A stretch of DNA of 64,000 nucleotides from Pseudomonas sp. Root562 (GTDB taxonomy: Bacteria; Pseudomonadota; Gammaproteobacteria; Pseudomonadales; Pseudomonadaceae), in the NCBI RefSeq assembly GCF_001427125.1, contig NZ_LMGK01000006.1:97375-161374 (forward strand), given 5' to 3'. How positions within the stretch are numbered: position 1 is the first letter of the stretch; every line of letters begins with the position of its first letter. The position numbers were made by a program, and so were the translations under genes. This document shows positions 55,331 to 63,877 of the stretch, piece after piece. The notes beneath the pieces were generated by a model. The model saw only the letters and a list, made by a program, of their open reading frames with translations. It was not told the origin of the DNA and searched no databases.

Positions 55331-55984
55331 ATGACCATTCGCATTGGCGATGAAGCACCGGATTTCACCGCCGACACCACCGAAGGCCCTATCAATTTTC
55401 ACCAGTGGATTGGTGATGGCTGGGCCATTCTGTTTTCCCATCCCAAGGATTTCACACCGGTCTGCACCACTGAACTGGGCTATCTGGCCAAGCTCAAGCC
55501 CGAGTTCGACAAGCGCAACACCAAGATCCTCGGCCTGAGCATCGACCCGGTCAGTGATCACAACAAGTGGGTCGGTGACATTGAAGAAACCCAGGGCAAC
55601 GCCGTCAATTATCCGTTGATCGGCGACGAAAACCTGGTGGTGGCCAAGCTCTATGACATGATCCATCCGAACGCCAGCGGCGGTTCGCGCACCGCTGTGG
55701 ACAACGCCACCGTGCGCTCGGTGTTCCTGGTCGGGCCGGACAAGAAGGTCAAGGCCATGCTGATCTACCCGATGAGTGCCGGGCGTAACTTCGATGAAGT
55801 GCTGCGCCTGCTCGACTCGCTGCAACTCAATGCCAAGCACACCGTGGCTACGCCGGTGAACTGGCGTCCGGGTGAGGACGTGATCATTCCGACGTCGGTG
55901 TCCGATGAGGACGCGAAGAAGAAGTATCCGGATGGGTTCAAGACTTTGAAGCCTTATCTGCGCACCGTGGCGCAGCCCAAGTAA
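55331..55984 (+). CDS. lsfA: 1-Cys peroxiredoxin, Prx6/LsfA-like
   Basis: This 217-residue cytosolic peroxidase reduces hydrogen peroxide and organic peroxides. The peroxidatic cysteine is C45 in DFTPVCTTE. No second redox Cys is present, so it is a 1-Cys enzyme needing an external thiol. The C-terminal Prx6 extension (KKKYPDGFKTLKPYLR) is present. AAGGAGATCG precedes the ATG. P. aeruginosa LsfA is of this kind. Single gene, ending just before a REP pair. Confidence 0.95.
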   Translation: MTIRIGDEAPDFTADTTEGPINFHQWIGDGWAILFSHPKDFTPVCTTELGYLAKLKPEFDKRNTKILGLSIDPVSDHNKWVGDIEETQGNAVNYPLIGDENLVVAKLYDMIHPNASGGSRTAVDNATVRSVFLVGPDKKVKAMLIYPMSAGRNFDEVLRLLDSLQLNAKHTVATPVNWRPGEDVIIPTSVSDEDAKKKYPDGFKTLKPYLRTVAQPK

Positions 55985-56004
55985 TCAGCGGCAGTGACAC
56001 CGCC

Positions 56005-56062
56005 ATCGCGAGCAGGCTCGCTCCCACATTCGATCACCTGTGGGAGCGAGCCTGCTCGCGAT
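56005..56062. repeat. REP inverted pair (REPIN-like)
   Basis: Two 24-bp REPs (56005-56028 and 56039-56062) form a perfect inverted pair around a 10-bp loop. The core is TGTGGGAGCGAGCCTGCTCG. It sits between convergent genes lsfA and the hydrolase. Confidence 0.9.
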
Positions 56063-56083
56063 AGGGCCGGTCCTGCCGGCCTG

Positions 56084-56971
56084 TCAAACCAGATACTTGC
56101 GAAACCACTCCAGCGTCCGATCCCACGCCAGTTTCGCCGCCGCTTCGTCATAACGCGGTGTGGAGTCGTTGTGGAAACCGTGATTGGCGCCCGGGTAGAT
56201 ATACGCTTCATACGTCTTGCCGTTGGCCTTCAGTGCCTGCTCATAAGCCGGCCAGCCTTCATTGATTCGCGTATCCAGTTCGCCAAAGTGCAGCATCACC
56301 GGCGCCCTGATCCGCGGCACATCCTTGGCATCGGGTTGGCGGCCATAAAACGAAACGGCGGCGCCCAGTTCCGGGTAAGCCACCGCCGCCGCATTGGTCA
56401 CGCCACCGCCGTAACAGAACCCGGTGATGCCGACTTTGCCGTTGCCGGCATCATGTTTCATCATCCATTCCACAGCCGCAAAAAAGTCGTTCATGAGCTT
56501 TTGCGGGTCGACCTTTTCCTGTAGCGCGCGACCCTTGTCGTCATTGCCCGGATAGCCACCCACCGAACTCAGGCCATCCGGAGCGAGGGCGATGAAACCG
56601 GCCTTGGCCACACGCCGGGCGACGTCTTCAATGTACGGGTTGAGCCCACGGTTTTCATGCACGACCACTACACCCGCGACCTTGCCGGTGGCTTTGGCCG
56701 GGCGCACCAGATAACCACGTACCTGCCCGTGACCCTTGGGCGACGGGTAGGTGATGTATTCAGCGATGATGTCCGGGTCGGTGAACTCGACTTGCTCGGC
56801 GAGCGCGTAATTCGGGCTCAGGGACGCGAGCAGCGCACTGGCAGTCAAACCACCGAGGGTGAACAGCGCGGCGCGGTCGAGAAATTCGCGGCGGTTGATC
56901 AGGCCATGGGCGTAAAAGTCGTAGAGTTCCAGCAACTGCGGGGCAAAGTCTTTCGCGGTGAGGCGGGTCAT
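56084..56971 (-). CDS. Dienelactone-hydrolase-family protein with Tat-type leader
   Basis: This 295-residue alpha/beta hydrolase has the Cys nucleophile C186 in GFCYGGG, typical of dienelactone hydrolases. The acid is in HFGELDTR and His in GANHGFHND. A twin-arginine segment NRREFLDRAALFTLGGLTASALLAS at 26-50 suggests Tat export, as in related YghX-like proteins. The real substrate is unknown. The gene ends 22 bp from the REP pair. Confidence 0.9.
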   Translation of the reverse strand: MTRLTAKDFAPQLLELYDFYAHGLINRREFLDRAALFTLGGLTASALLASLSPNYALAEQVEFTDPDIIAEYITYPSPKGHGQVRGYLVRPAKATGKVAGVVVVHENRGLNPYIEDVARRVAKAGFIALAPDGLSSVGGYPGNDDKGRALQEKVDPQKLMNDFFAAVEWMMKHDAGNGKVGITGFCYGGGVTNAAAVAYPELGAAVSFYGRQPDAKDVPRIRAPVMLHFGELDTRINEGWPAYEQALKANGKTYEAYIYPGANHGFHNDSTPRYDEAAAKLAWDRTLEWFRKYLV

Positions 56972-57009
56972 CGGTGTGCTTCCTCTTCGGCGGGTTGGAC
57001 ACTACCCCC

Positions 57010-57100
57010 GTAGGAGCGAGCCTGCTCGCGATGGCGGTGTATCAGGCAAACGGATGTTGGATGTGCCGCCGTCATCGCGGGCAAGCCCGCTCCCACAGGG
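57010..57100. repeat. Two REP elements upstream of the dienelactone hydrolase gene
   Basis: GTAGGAGCGAGCCTGCTCGCG (from 57010) and an inverted relative, ATCGCGGGCAAGCCCGCTCCCACAGG (57074-57099), lie 35 bp apart. They separate the glcG 3' end from the hydrolase start. Confidence 0.8.
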
Positions 57101-57131
57101 ATCTGCGGGGGTTGTTAAATGTGCATCGCGA

Positions 57132-57533
57132 TCACTTCAAACACTGCGCCCCGGCTTTCGCCACTTGCGCATCCTGCTCGGCCTTGACGCCCGACACGCC
57201 CACCGCGCCGATCACCTGGCCGTCGACGATAATCGGCACGCCGCCCTCCAGCGATGTCAGCAGTGGCGCCGATAGAAAAGCCGTGCGGCCGCCGTTGACC
57301 ATCTCTTCATAGCCCTTCGATTCCCGCCGACCCAGCGCCGAAGTGCGGGCCTTTTCCGTGGCAATGTAGGCGCTGATGGGCGAAGCGCCGTCGAGGCGTT
57401 CGAGCGCCAAGGGATGGCCGCCGTCATCGACCACCACGATGGTCACCGGCCACTGGTTGGCCTGGGCTTCGGTCCGCGCCGCCGTCAGGATCTGGCTGAC
57501 TTCGGCCTGGCTCAGGATGGCTTTGCTGTTCAT
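57132..57533 (-). CDS. glcG: GlcG/HbpS-family protein of the glycolate operon
   Basis: This 133-residue small protein has the GlcG strings ILTAARTEAQANQWPVTIVVVDDGGHPLALERLDGA and GGVPIIVDGQVIGAVGVSG. The function is not settled; HbpS relatives bind haem. The start at 57533 (MNSKAILSQ) is chosen, as the longer reading to 57857 overlaps glcF. It is last in glcDEFG, 17 bp after glcF. Confidence 0.92.
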   Translation of the reverse strand: MNSKAILSQAEVSQILTAARTEAQANQWPVTIVVVDDGGHPLALERLDGASPISAYIATEKARTSALGRRESKGYEEMVNGGRTAFLSAPLLTSLEGGVPIIVDGQVIGAVGVSGVKAEQDAQVAKAGAQCLK

Positions 57534-57550
57534 GGGCAATCTCCGGGGCG

Positions 57551-58771
57551 TTATTGGGACAGGGCGGCTTCGACCAGTTCGATCCAGTGCCGGACCGGTG
57601 TACGGCCCGCGCCATCGAGGTGCGACTGGCAGCCGATATTGGCCGTGGCGATGACTTCGGGGTAGCCGCTTTCCAGGGCATTCATCTTGTTGTCGCGCAG
57701 TTGTCGGGCCAGTTCCGGCTGGGTCAGCGAATAGGTGCCCGCCGAGCCACAGCATAGATGACCGTCGGGCACGGTCGTCAGATTGAAGCCCAGGCGTATC
57801 AACACCGACTCCACTGCGCCACCGAGTTTCTGCGCGTGCTGCAACGTGCAAGGGCAATGAAACGCCACGCGTCGGGCGTTATGAATGCCGAGTTGTTCCA
57901 GTGGCTCGTTACGCAGTACTTCGACCAGGTCCTTGGCCAGAGCACTGACGGTTTTGGCCTTGTCGGCGTAGGCCGGGTCGCGTTCGAGCAAATGCCCGTA
58001 ATCCTTGATAAATGCACCGCACCCACTGGCCGTTTGCACGATGGCTTCGGCGCCGCTTTCAATGCTGGGCCACCAGGCGTCGATGTTGTGCCGGGCACGG
58101 TCCAGTCCGGTCGCCTGGGCGTCGAGATGATAATCCACGGCACCGCAACAACCGGCTTCGCGGGCCGGCATGACACTGATGCCCAACCGATCGAGCACCC
58201 GCGCAGCGGCGACGTTGGTATTGGGTGACAGCCCCGGTTGTACGCAACCTTCGAGCATCAACACCTGCCTGGCGTGGCGGGTGGTGGGGCGTTTTTTGGT
58301 TGCCGGTGAACTGCGCGGCAATTTGCTTTGCAATGTGCCAGGCAGCAGCGCACGGAACATCTGGCCGCTGTTGACCAGGCCCTTGAACAGGTCCGCATGC
58401 GGCACCAGCGTGCGCAGCCCTTCGCGTAACAGGCGCTGACCAATCGGGCGCGGCACTGCCGCATCGACCACCGCCCGGCCGATGTCCAGCAGGTTGTGAT
58501 AGTCGACGCCGGACGGGCAGGTGGTTTCGCAGTTACGGCACGACAGGCAACGGTCCAGATGTTGCTGGGTTTTCTGCGTGACCTCGTTGCCCTCGAGCAC
58601 TTGCTTGATCAGGTAAATGCGCCCGCGCGGGCCATCCAGTTCATCGCCGAGCAACTGATAGGTAGGGCAAGTGGCATTGCAGAAGCCGCAGTGCACACAG
58701 GTGCGCAGGATGCTGTCGGCTTCTTCGGCGCGGGGCAGTTGGCGAGCATTTTCACTCAGGGTGGTCTGCAT
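57551..58771 (-). CDS. glcF: Glycolate oxidase iron-sulphur subunit GlcF
   Basis: This 406-residue subunit carries two 4Fe-4S motifs, CVHCGFCNATCP (C25, C28, C31, C35) and CLSCRNCETTCP (C75, C78, C81, C85), and two CCG domains later (EAGCCGAVDYH, HLCCGSAGTYS). It passes electrons from the GlcD/E flavins to the respiratory chain during glycolate-to-glyoxylate oxidation at the inner membrane. glcE lies 3 bp upstream. Confidence 0.96.
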   Translation of the reverse strand: MQTTLSENARQLPRAEEADSILRTCVHCGFCNATCPTYQLLGDELDGPRGRIYLIKQVLEGNEVTQKTQQHLDRCLSCRNCETTCPSGVDYHNLLDIGRAVVDAAVPRPIGQRLLREGLRTLVPHADLFKGLVNSGQMFRALLPGTLQSKLPRSSPATKKRPTTRHARQVLMLEGCVQPGLSPNTNVAAARVLDRLGISVMPAREAGCCGAVDYHLDAQATGLDRARHNIDAWWPSIESGAEAIVQTASGCGAFIKDYGHLLERDPAYADKAKTVSALAKDLVEVLRNEPLEQLGIHNARRVAFHCPCTLQHAQKLGGAVESVLIRLGFNLTTVPDGHLCCGSAGTYSLTQPELARQLRDNKMNALESGYPEVIATANIGCQSHLDGAGRTPVRHWIELVEAALSQ

Positions 58772-58774
58772 GGT

Positions 58775-59839
58775 TCAAAGCTCCGCGTACAGACGTCCGG
58801 GGTTGAAAATGCCCCGGGGATCGAGTTGCTGCTTGAGGTTGCGGTGATAGCGCATCAGCCCGTCGGGCAGTGGCTGGAACGGAGTGTCGGTGAGGCCGTG
58901 GCTGTAGCAGGTCACGTGGCCGCCGACTTCCTCGACGACCTGGCGAATGAATGCTGCCTGGGCGTCGGACTTGAGCCAGCGCTGGGCGCCGCCCCAGTCG
59001 ATGAGCTGCTTGCCGGGCAGCGACAGGCGCGGCGTGTTGTTGGGCAAGGACAGCCGCCACAACGGTTGGTCCTCGTCGAAGAAACTCAAGCGCTGTTCAT
59101 TGAGATCCGCCCAGTACGCCGCCTCAAGCAGCTCACCGCCCAAACGGTCATGGGCCGCCGCCACCGAGCCTTCACCGCCCTCGAGCCGCAGCTGCAAGCG
59201 TTCGCCGTCGTGACACGCGGCACTTATTGGCAATGGTTGCTGGCCCCATTCTGCCAGGCGCAACAGCGCGCGCTCAGCGCTCATTTCAAGACTGATGCTC
59301 AAGGCTTGGCGGGGTTTGGGCAAAACCTTGAGCGAGACTTCAGTGATCAAGCCCAGGGTTCCGTAGCTACCGGCCATCAGCCGCGACAGGTCGTAGCCGG
59401 CGACGTTCTTCATCACTTCGCCACCGAAACGCAAATGCTTTCCCTGGCCGGTGATCACCCGTATGCCGAGGACGAAATCGCGTACCGAGCCGGACCAGGG
59501 CCGACGCGGCCCCGACAACCCGCAGGCAATCATGCCGCCAACGGTGGCGCCATCGCCAAAGGCTGGCGGTTCACAGGGCAGCATCTGCTGGGCGGCGTCC
59601 AGCACTTGCTTGAGTTCGGCCAATGGCGTACCGCAGCGCACGGTGATCACCAGTTCAGTCGGGTCGTAACTGACGATGCCGCGATGTGATCGGGTGTCGA
59701 GTATTTCGCCGGCCGTCATGCGCCCGAGAAACGCTTTGCTGTTGGCGCCCTGGATGCGCAACGGCGTGGCGTTTTCCAATGCCTCGTTGACCTGCTCCAG
59801 CAGCAGCGCGCTGTCGTCCAAATCGGCTTTTGCGTACAT
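58775..59839 (-). CDS. glcE: Glycolate oxidase FAD-binding subunit GlcE
   Basis: This 354-residue FAD subunit belongs to the vanillyl-alcohol-oxidase fold (FAD_binding_4): RIQGANSKAFLGR, GDGATVGGMIACGLSGPRRPWSGSVRDFVLGI, GYDLSRLMAGSYGTLGLITEVSLKV. It forms the heteromeric oxidase with GlcD and GlcF. The ATG overlaps the glcD stop by one base (TGATG). Confidence 0.96.
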   Translation of the reverse strand: MYAKADLDDSALLLEQVNEALENATPLRIQGANSKAFLGRMTAGEILDTRSHRGIVSYDPTELVITVRCGTPLAELKQVLDAAQQMLPCEPPAFGDGATVGGMIACGLSGPRRPWSGSVRDFVLGIRVITGQGKHLRFGGEVMKNVAGYDLSRLMAGSYGTLGLITEVSLKVLPKPRQALSISLEMSAERALLRLAEWGQQPLPISAACHDGERLQLRLEGGEGSVAAAHDRLGGELLEAAYWADLNEQRLSFFDEDQPLWRLSLPNNTPRLSLPGKQLIDWGGAQRWLKSDAQAAFIRQVVEEVGGHVTCYSHGLTDTPFQPLPDGLMRYHRNLKQQLDPRGIFNPGRLYAEL

Positions 59840-61338
59840 CAGAAACGCTCCAGGTCAGGGAACGGCAGTTTTCCGGCATGCACGTGCATTGCGCCAAATT
59901 CGGCGCAGCGGTGCAGGGTCGGGATGTTCTTGCCGGGGTTGAGCAAGCCACCGGGGTCGAACGCGGCCTTGATCGCGTGAAACAGGGTCAGCTCATCGCT
60001 GTTGAACTGTGCGCACATCTGATTGATCTTTTCGCGCCCGACACCGTGTTCACCGGTGATGCTGCCGCCGACCTTCACGCACAGCTCCAGAATCTTGCCG
60101 CCCAGGGTTTCGGCACGCTCCAGTTCACCGGGCTGATTGGCATCGAACAGAATCAGCGGGTGCATGTTGCCGTCGCCGGCGTGGAACACATTGGCGACGC
60201 GCAAACCATATTCCGCCGACAGCTCGGCAATGGCCTTGAGCACGCCGGGCAATTCGCGGCGCGGGATGGTGCCGTCCATGCAGTAATAATCCGGTGACAG
60301 GCGACCCACCGCCGGAAAGGCGTTTTTCCGACCGGCCCAGAACCGCACCCGTTCGGCTTCGTCTTTGGCCAGGCGCACTTCGGTGGCGCCAGCCTGTTCC
60401 AACACCTGGCGCACGCGGTCGCAGTCGTCATGCACATCGGCTTCAACGCCGTCGAGTTCGCACAGCAAAATGGCTTCGGCCTCAACCGGATACCCGGCGT
60501 GGATGAAGTCTTCAGCGGCGCGGATAGCCAGGTTATCCATCATCTCCAGGCCACCGGGAATGATCCCGGCAGCGATGATATCGCCGACGGCGCGGCCGGC
60601 TTTTTCCACGGAATCGAATGCCGCCAGCAGTACCTTGGCGGACTGCGGCTTGGGCAACAACTTGACCGTGACTTCGGTGATGACCCCGAGCATGCCTTCG
60701 GAACCGGTGAACAGTGCGAGCAGATCCAAACCCGGTGAGTCTAGGGCGTCGGAGCCCAGCGTCAGGTGTTCGCCATCGACGGTGAGGATGTCCACCTTGA
60801 GCAGGTTGTGCACGGTCAGCCCGTATTTCAAGCAATGCACGCCACCGGCATTTTCCGCGACATTGCCGCCGATGGAACAGGCGATTTGCGAGGAGGGATC
60901 GGGGGCGTAATACAAGCCATAAGGTGCGGCGGCCTGGGAAATCGCCAGGTTACGCACGCCCGGCTGAACCCGCGCAGTGCGGGCTGCGGCGTCGATATGC
61001 AGGATCTGATTGAAGCGCGCCATCACCAGTAGCACGCCTTTTTCCAGCGGCAATGCGCCGCCCGATAAACCGGTCCCGGCACCCCGAGCCACCACTGGCA
61101 CCCGGCGCTCATGGCACAGGCGCAATATCCCTTGAACCTGTGCGATTTCACGCGGCAGCACCACCAGCATCGGCGTGGTGCGGTAGGCGGAAAGCCCATC
61201 GCACTCGTACGGCTTGAGTTCTTCCTGCTGGTGCAGGATTTCCAGGTCGGGCATCTGCGTTTGCAGGGCCTGCAGCAGTGCGTTTTTGTCGACGTCGGGC
61301 AGGGTGCCGTCAACGCGTTCATCGTAAAGAATGTTCAT
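59839..61338 (-). CDS. glcD: Glycolate oxidase catalytic subunit GlcD
   Basis: This 499-residue flavoprotein catalyses oxidation of glycolate (also D-lactate) to glyoxylate. FAD-binding loop VARGAGTGLSGGALPLEKG; substrate-side motifs FHAGDGNMHPLILFD and GGSITGEHGVGREK. The start at 61338 (MNILYDERVDG) gives the known family length; a reading to 61470 adds unrelated residues. First gene of glcDEFG. The regulator glcC is not in the window. Confidence 0.96.
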   Translation of the reverse strand: MNILYDERVDGTLPDVDKNALLQALQTQMPDLEILHQQEELKPYECDGLSAYRTTPMLVVLPREIAQVQGILRLCHERRVPVVARGAGTGLSGGALPLEKGVLLVMARFNQILHIDAAARTARVQPGVRNLAISQAAAPYGLYYAPDPSSQIACSIGGNVAENAGGVHCLKYGLTVHNLLKVDILTVDGEHLTLGSDALDSPGLDLLALFTGSEGMLGVITEVTVKLLPKPQSAKVLLAAFDSVEKAGRAVGDIIAAGIIPGGLEMMDNLAIRAAEDFIHAGYPVEAEAILLCELDGVEADVHDDCDRVRQVLEQAGATEVRLAKDEAERVRFWAGRKNAFPAVGRLSPDYYCMDGTIPRRELPGVLKAIAELSAEYGLRVANVFHAGDGNMHPLILFDANQPGELERAETLGGKILELCVKVGGSITGEHGVGREKINQMCAQFNSDELTLFHAIKAAFDPGGLLNPGKNIPTLHRCAEFGAMHVHAGKLPFPDLERF

Positions 61339-61480
61339 CGGCGCTCGACACTCGGTTTGTTGTTCTGGGATTGCTTGCCTTGGGTTTGTCCCTATCTTTT
61401 CGTCCCTGGTAAAGCGCTTTTCATTCAATAAGTTTTGCCCTGAAACGCAGATACGCAAGTACCACCGCAATCCCGGCCCC

Positions 61481-61505
61481 TGTAGGAGCGAGCCTGCTCG
61501 CGATG
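61481..61505. repeat. Single REP element between glcD and the permease gene
   Basis: TGTAGGAGCGAGCCTGCTCG, same core as at 57010. Lies just downstream of the permease terminator and upstream of glcD. Confidence 0.85.
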
Positions 61506-61525
61506 TACTCCAGAACTGCCCTTCG

Positions 61526-61557
61526 AAGAAAAAGCCCGGAAGGCGAACCTCCCGGGC
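61526..61557 (-). terminator. Rho-independent terminator of the permease gene
   Basis: On the minus strand GCCCGGGAGG, TTCG loop, CCTTCCGGGC (one G-T pair), then TTTTTCTT. It lies 42 bp after the permease stop and separates it from glcD, so glcDEFG has its own promoter or depends on read-through. Confidence 0.9.
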
Positions 61558-61599
61558 AAGGGCTTGAGCTTCAGCGCAGTGAAACCTCGGTCTGTCGGT

Positions 61600-63363
61600 T
61601 CAATTTCCGCCCACCACCATACTGCTGAATGGCGCCACATACGCTTGCAACGTCACCAAACCGCCGACCAGGATCGCCAGAATGATCGAGTGGAAGAACA
61701 CGTATCGCAGGATTTCCCCTTCATGGCCGTACCATCGGGTAGCGGTGGAGGCGACAACAATCGACTGCGCATCGACCATCTTGCCCATCACCCCACCGGA
61801 ACTGTTGGCCGCTGCCATCAACACCGGGCTCAGGCCCAGTTGCTCGGCGGTGACCCGTTGCAAGCCGCCGAACAGCACGTTGGACGCGGTGTCCGAGCCC
61901 GTCAGCGCCACGCCGAGCCAGCCGAGTAATGTGCCGAACATCGGATAGAAGATTCCCGTCGCGGCAAAGGCCAGGCCCATGGTGGCATCCAGCCCGGAGT
62001 AACGGGTGAGGAAACCCAGGGCAAGCATCGCCGTGATGGTGATCAACGAATAGCGCACCACCCACAGGGTTCGCAGGTATTGGTGGATCAATTGCGGGAT
62101 GGAATAGCCCATCAGCAATCCACCGACAATCGCTGCCAGCAGGATCCCGCTGCCGGTGGAGGTGAACCAGGTGAATTTGTAGACCGCCTCTTCGACTTTA
62201 GGCGCTGGCACCACCGGTGGCACTTTTTCGATTTGCTGGTGGATGGTGGTGAAGGTCAGGACCGGGGCGAACACCGGGTTGGCTTCGCGCATCGGCTTGC
62301 CCTGCGGGTCGAGCTTGGCCGAATTGGTGGCCGGATCAATCGCCGGGCGGGTGTCGAACATGTTCTTGAAGCCCTGGGTGCCCCAGGCGAATACGAATAC
62401 CGTGAGGATGATCCACGGCATCCACGCGCGCATTACAGCCTTTTTCGATTCGCTGGAAAACGCCGCGCTCGGCTCGATTTTCGACTCATATTCGGCGTCG
62501 ATCTTCGAGTTATCGACTCGGCCGGTGAGGGCGGCGGACGTGTGCACGGTGGCCGGTTTCCAGACTTTCAGGAAACCGGTCAGGCAGGCCATGGAAATCA
62601 ATGCGGCGATCACGTCCACCAGCATCGGCCCGTGATAGTTGGAAACAAGAAATTGCGGAATGGCAAAACTGACCCCGGTGACCACGATGGCCGGCCAGAT
62701 TTCCAGCATCTTGCGCCACCCGGCAAAGGCCCAGATCAACCAGAACGGTACGATCACCGAGAAGAACGGCAATTGCCGCCCGACCATCATCGACAGCTCC
62801 ATTTCATCCAGCCCGGTGACTTTGGCCAGAGTGATGATTGGCGTGCCCAACGCGCCGAATGCCACCGGCGCGGTGTTGGCGATCAGCGCCAGGCCCGAAG
62901 CCGCCAGCGGCGAAAAGCCCAGGCCGATCAGAATCGCGCCGGTCACCGCCACCGGCGTACCGAAACCGGCCGCGCCCTCGAAGAAAGCGCCGAAGCAGAA
63001 GGCGATCAGCAGCAATTGCAGGCGCCGGTCGTCGGTGATCCGCGCCAGGGAATCCTGCAGCACTTTGAACGAGCCGTTCTCGGTGGTGAGGCGGTGCAGG
63101 AAGATGATGTTCAACACGATCCAGCCAATCGGCAGCAAGCCGTTGGCCGCGCCGTAGAGTGCTGCAGACCCCGCCATGTTGGCCGGCATGCCGAATGCGA
63201 AAATCGCGATCACCAGCGCCGAGGCCAGGGCGAGCAGTGCCGCCAGGTGGGCCTTGACATGGAAAAATGCGAGGGCTGCCAGCATCACCACCACCGGCAC
63301 GGCGGCCATGACGGTGGAGAGTACCGGGTTATTGAACGGATCGTAGATTTGCTGCCAAACCAT
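61600..63363 (-). CDS. L-lactate/glycolate permease, LldP/GlcA family
   Basis: This 587-residue inner-membrane symporter has 12-14 membrane segments. Family strings: WQQIYDPFNNPVLSTVMAAVPVVVMLAALAFF, FGAFFEGAAGFGTPVAVTGAIL and LTGSDTASNVLFGGLQ. LldP-type proteins import lactate and glycolate with protons. Location directly upstream of glcDEFG on the same strand points to glycolate uptake (GlcA role). The ATG at 63363 has a GGTGG upstream. Confidence 0.95.
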   Translation of the reverse strand: MVWQQIYDPFNNPVLSTVMAAVPVVVMLAALAFFHVKAHLAALLALASALVIAIFAFGMPANMAGSAALYGAANGLLPIGWIVLNIIFLHRLTTENGSFKVLQDSLARITDDRRLQLLLIAFCFGAFFEGAAGFGTPVAVTGAILIGLGFSPLAASGLALIANTAPVAFGALGTPIITLAKVTGLDEMELSMMVGRQLPFFSVIVPFWLIWAFAGWRKMLEIWPAIVVTGVSFAIPQFLVSNYHGPMLVDVIAALISMACLTGFLKVWKPATVHTSAALTGRVDNSKIDAEYESKIEPSAAFSSESKKAVMRAWMPWIILTVFVFAWGTQGFKNMFDTRPAIDPATNSAKLDPQGKPMREANPVFAPVLTFTTIHQQIEKVPPVVPAPKVEEAVYKFTWFTSTGSGILLAAIVGGLLMGYSIPQLIHQYLRTLWVVRYSLITITAMLALGFLTRYSGLDATMGLAFAATGIFYPMFGTLLGWLGVALTGSDTASNVLFGGLQRVTAEQLGLSPVLMAAANSSGGVMGKMVDAQSIVVASTATRWYGHEGEILRYVFFHSIILAILVGGLVTLQAYVAPFSSMVVGGN

Positions 63364-63541
63364 GTTCCACCTCTGCTTTTTATTGTTGGATGCGCAGACC
63401 CCGGAGGGGCGGTGGCTTGTAGTATAGGTGGCATTTCGCCGCTGTCAGGTTGAGTGTTCAGAGTCGCGAATCAGCGCGATTGCGGTGCTGAGCTAGGATT
63501 GGCAGTAAGGTCGAAAATCCTGCGACGGGAGGAAAATTGCA

Positions 63542-63778
63542 ATGACTGAGCGCCATCTGGACCACAAGGAGACGCTGTCGAACGGATGCAGCATTCGGGT
63601 CAAAGCCGAGATTTTGAAGGACGGTTCGCTGGGGATGTTCATCGGCGTCTATCGGCCGGACGGCACGCCGATCGACGAAAATCACGACCCGAAACCGCAC
63701 ATGCTGGACATGGAAGCGGCGATGGATTGGGGTATCGATATCGCCAAGGGTATCGGCAACAGTCAGCGAACGTTGTAG
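63542..63778 (+). CDS. Small conserved hypothetical protein
   Basis: This 78-residue soluble acidic protein (MTERHLDHKETLSNGCSIRV, GVYRPDGTPIDENHDPKP, DWGIDIAKGIG) has no recognised family. GGGAGGAAAATTGCA gives a strong ribosome site. It is divergent from the permease gene across 178 bp. The coding pattern and ribosome site support it being real. Confidence 0.75.
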   Translation: MTERHLDHKETLSNGCSIRVKAEILKDGSLGMFIGVYRPDGTPIDENHDPKPHMLDMEAAMDWGIDIAKGIGNSQRTL

Positions 63779-63806
63779 GGATTGGTTTTGGAACAGCGGT
63801 GACGCC

Positions 63807-63870
63807 ATCGCTGGCAAGCCAGCTCCCACAGGGATTGCTGAGATTTTGTGGGAGCTGGCTTGCCGGCGAT
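63807..63870. repeat. REP inverted pair, GGGAGCTGGC type
   Basis: ATCGCTGGCAAGCCAGCTCCC (63807-63830 in full) and its inverse (63847-63870, one mismatch) are separated by 16 bp. The core differs from the other REPs by GCGAGCC to GCTGGCT, a second REP subtype. Confidence 0.88.
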
Positions 63871-63877
63871 GCGTTTC

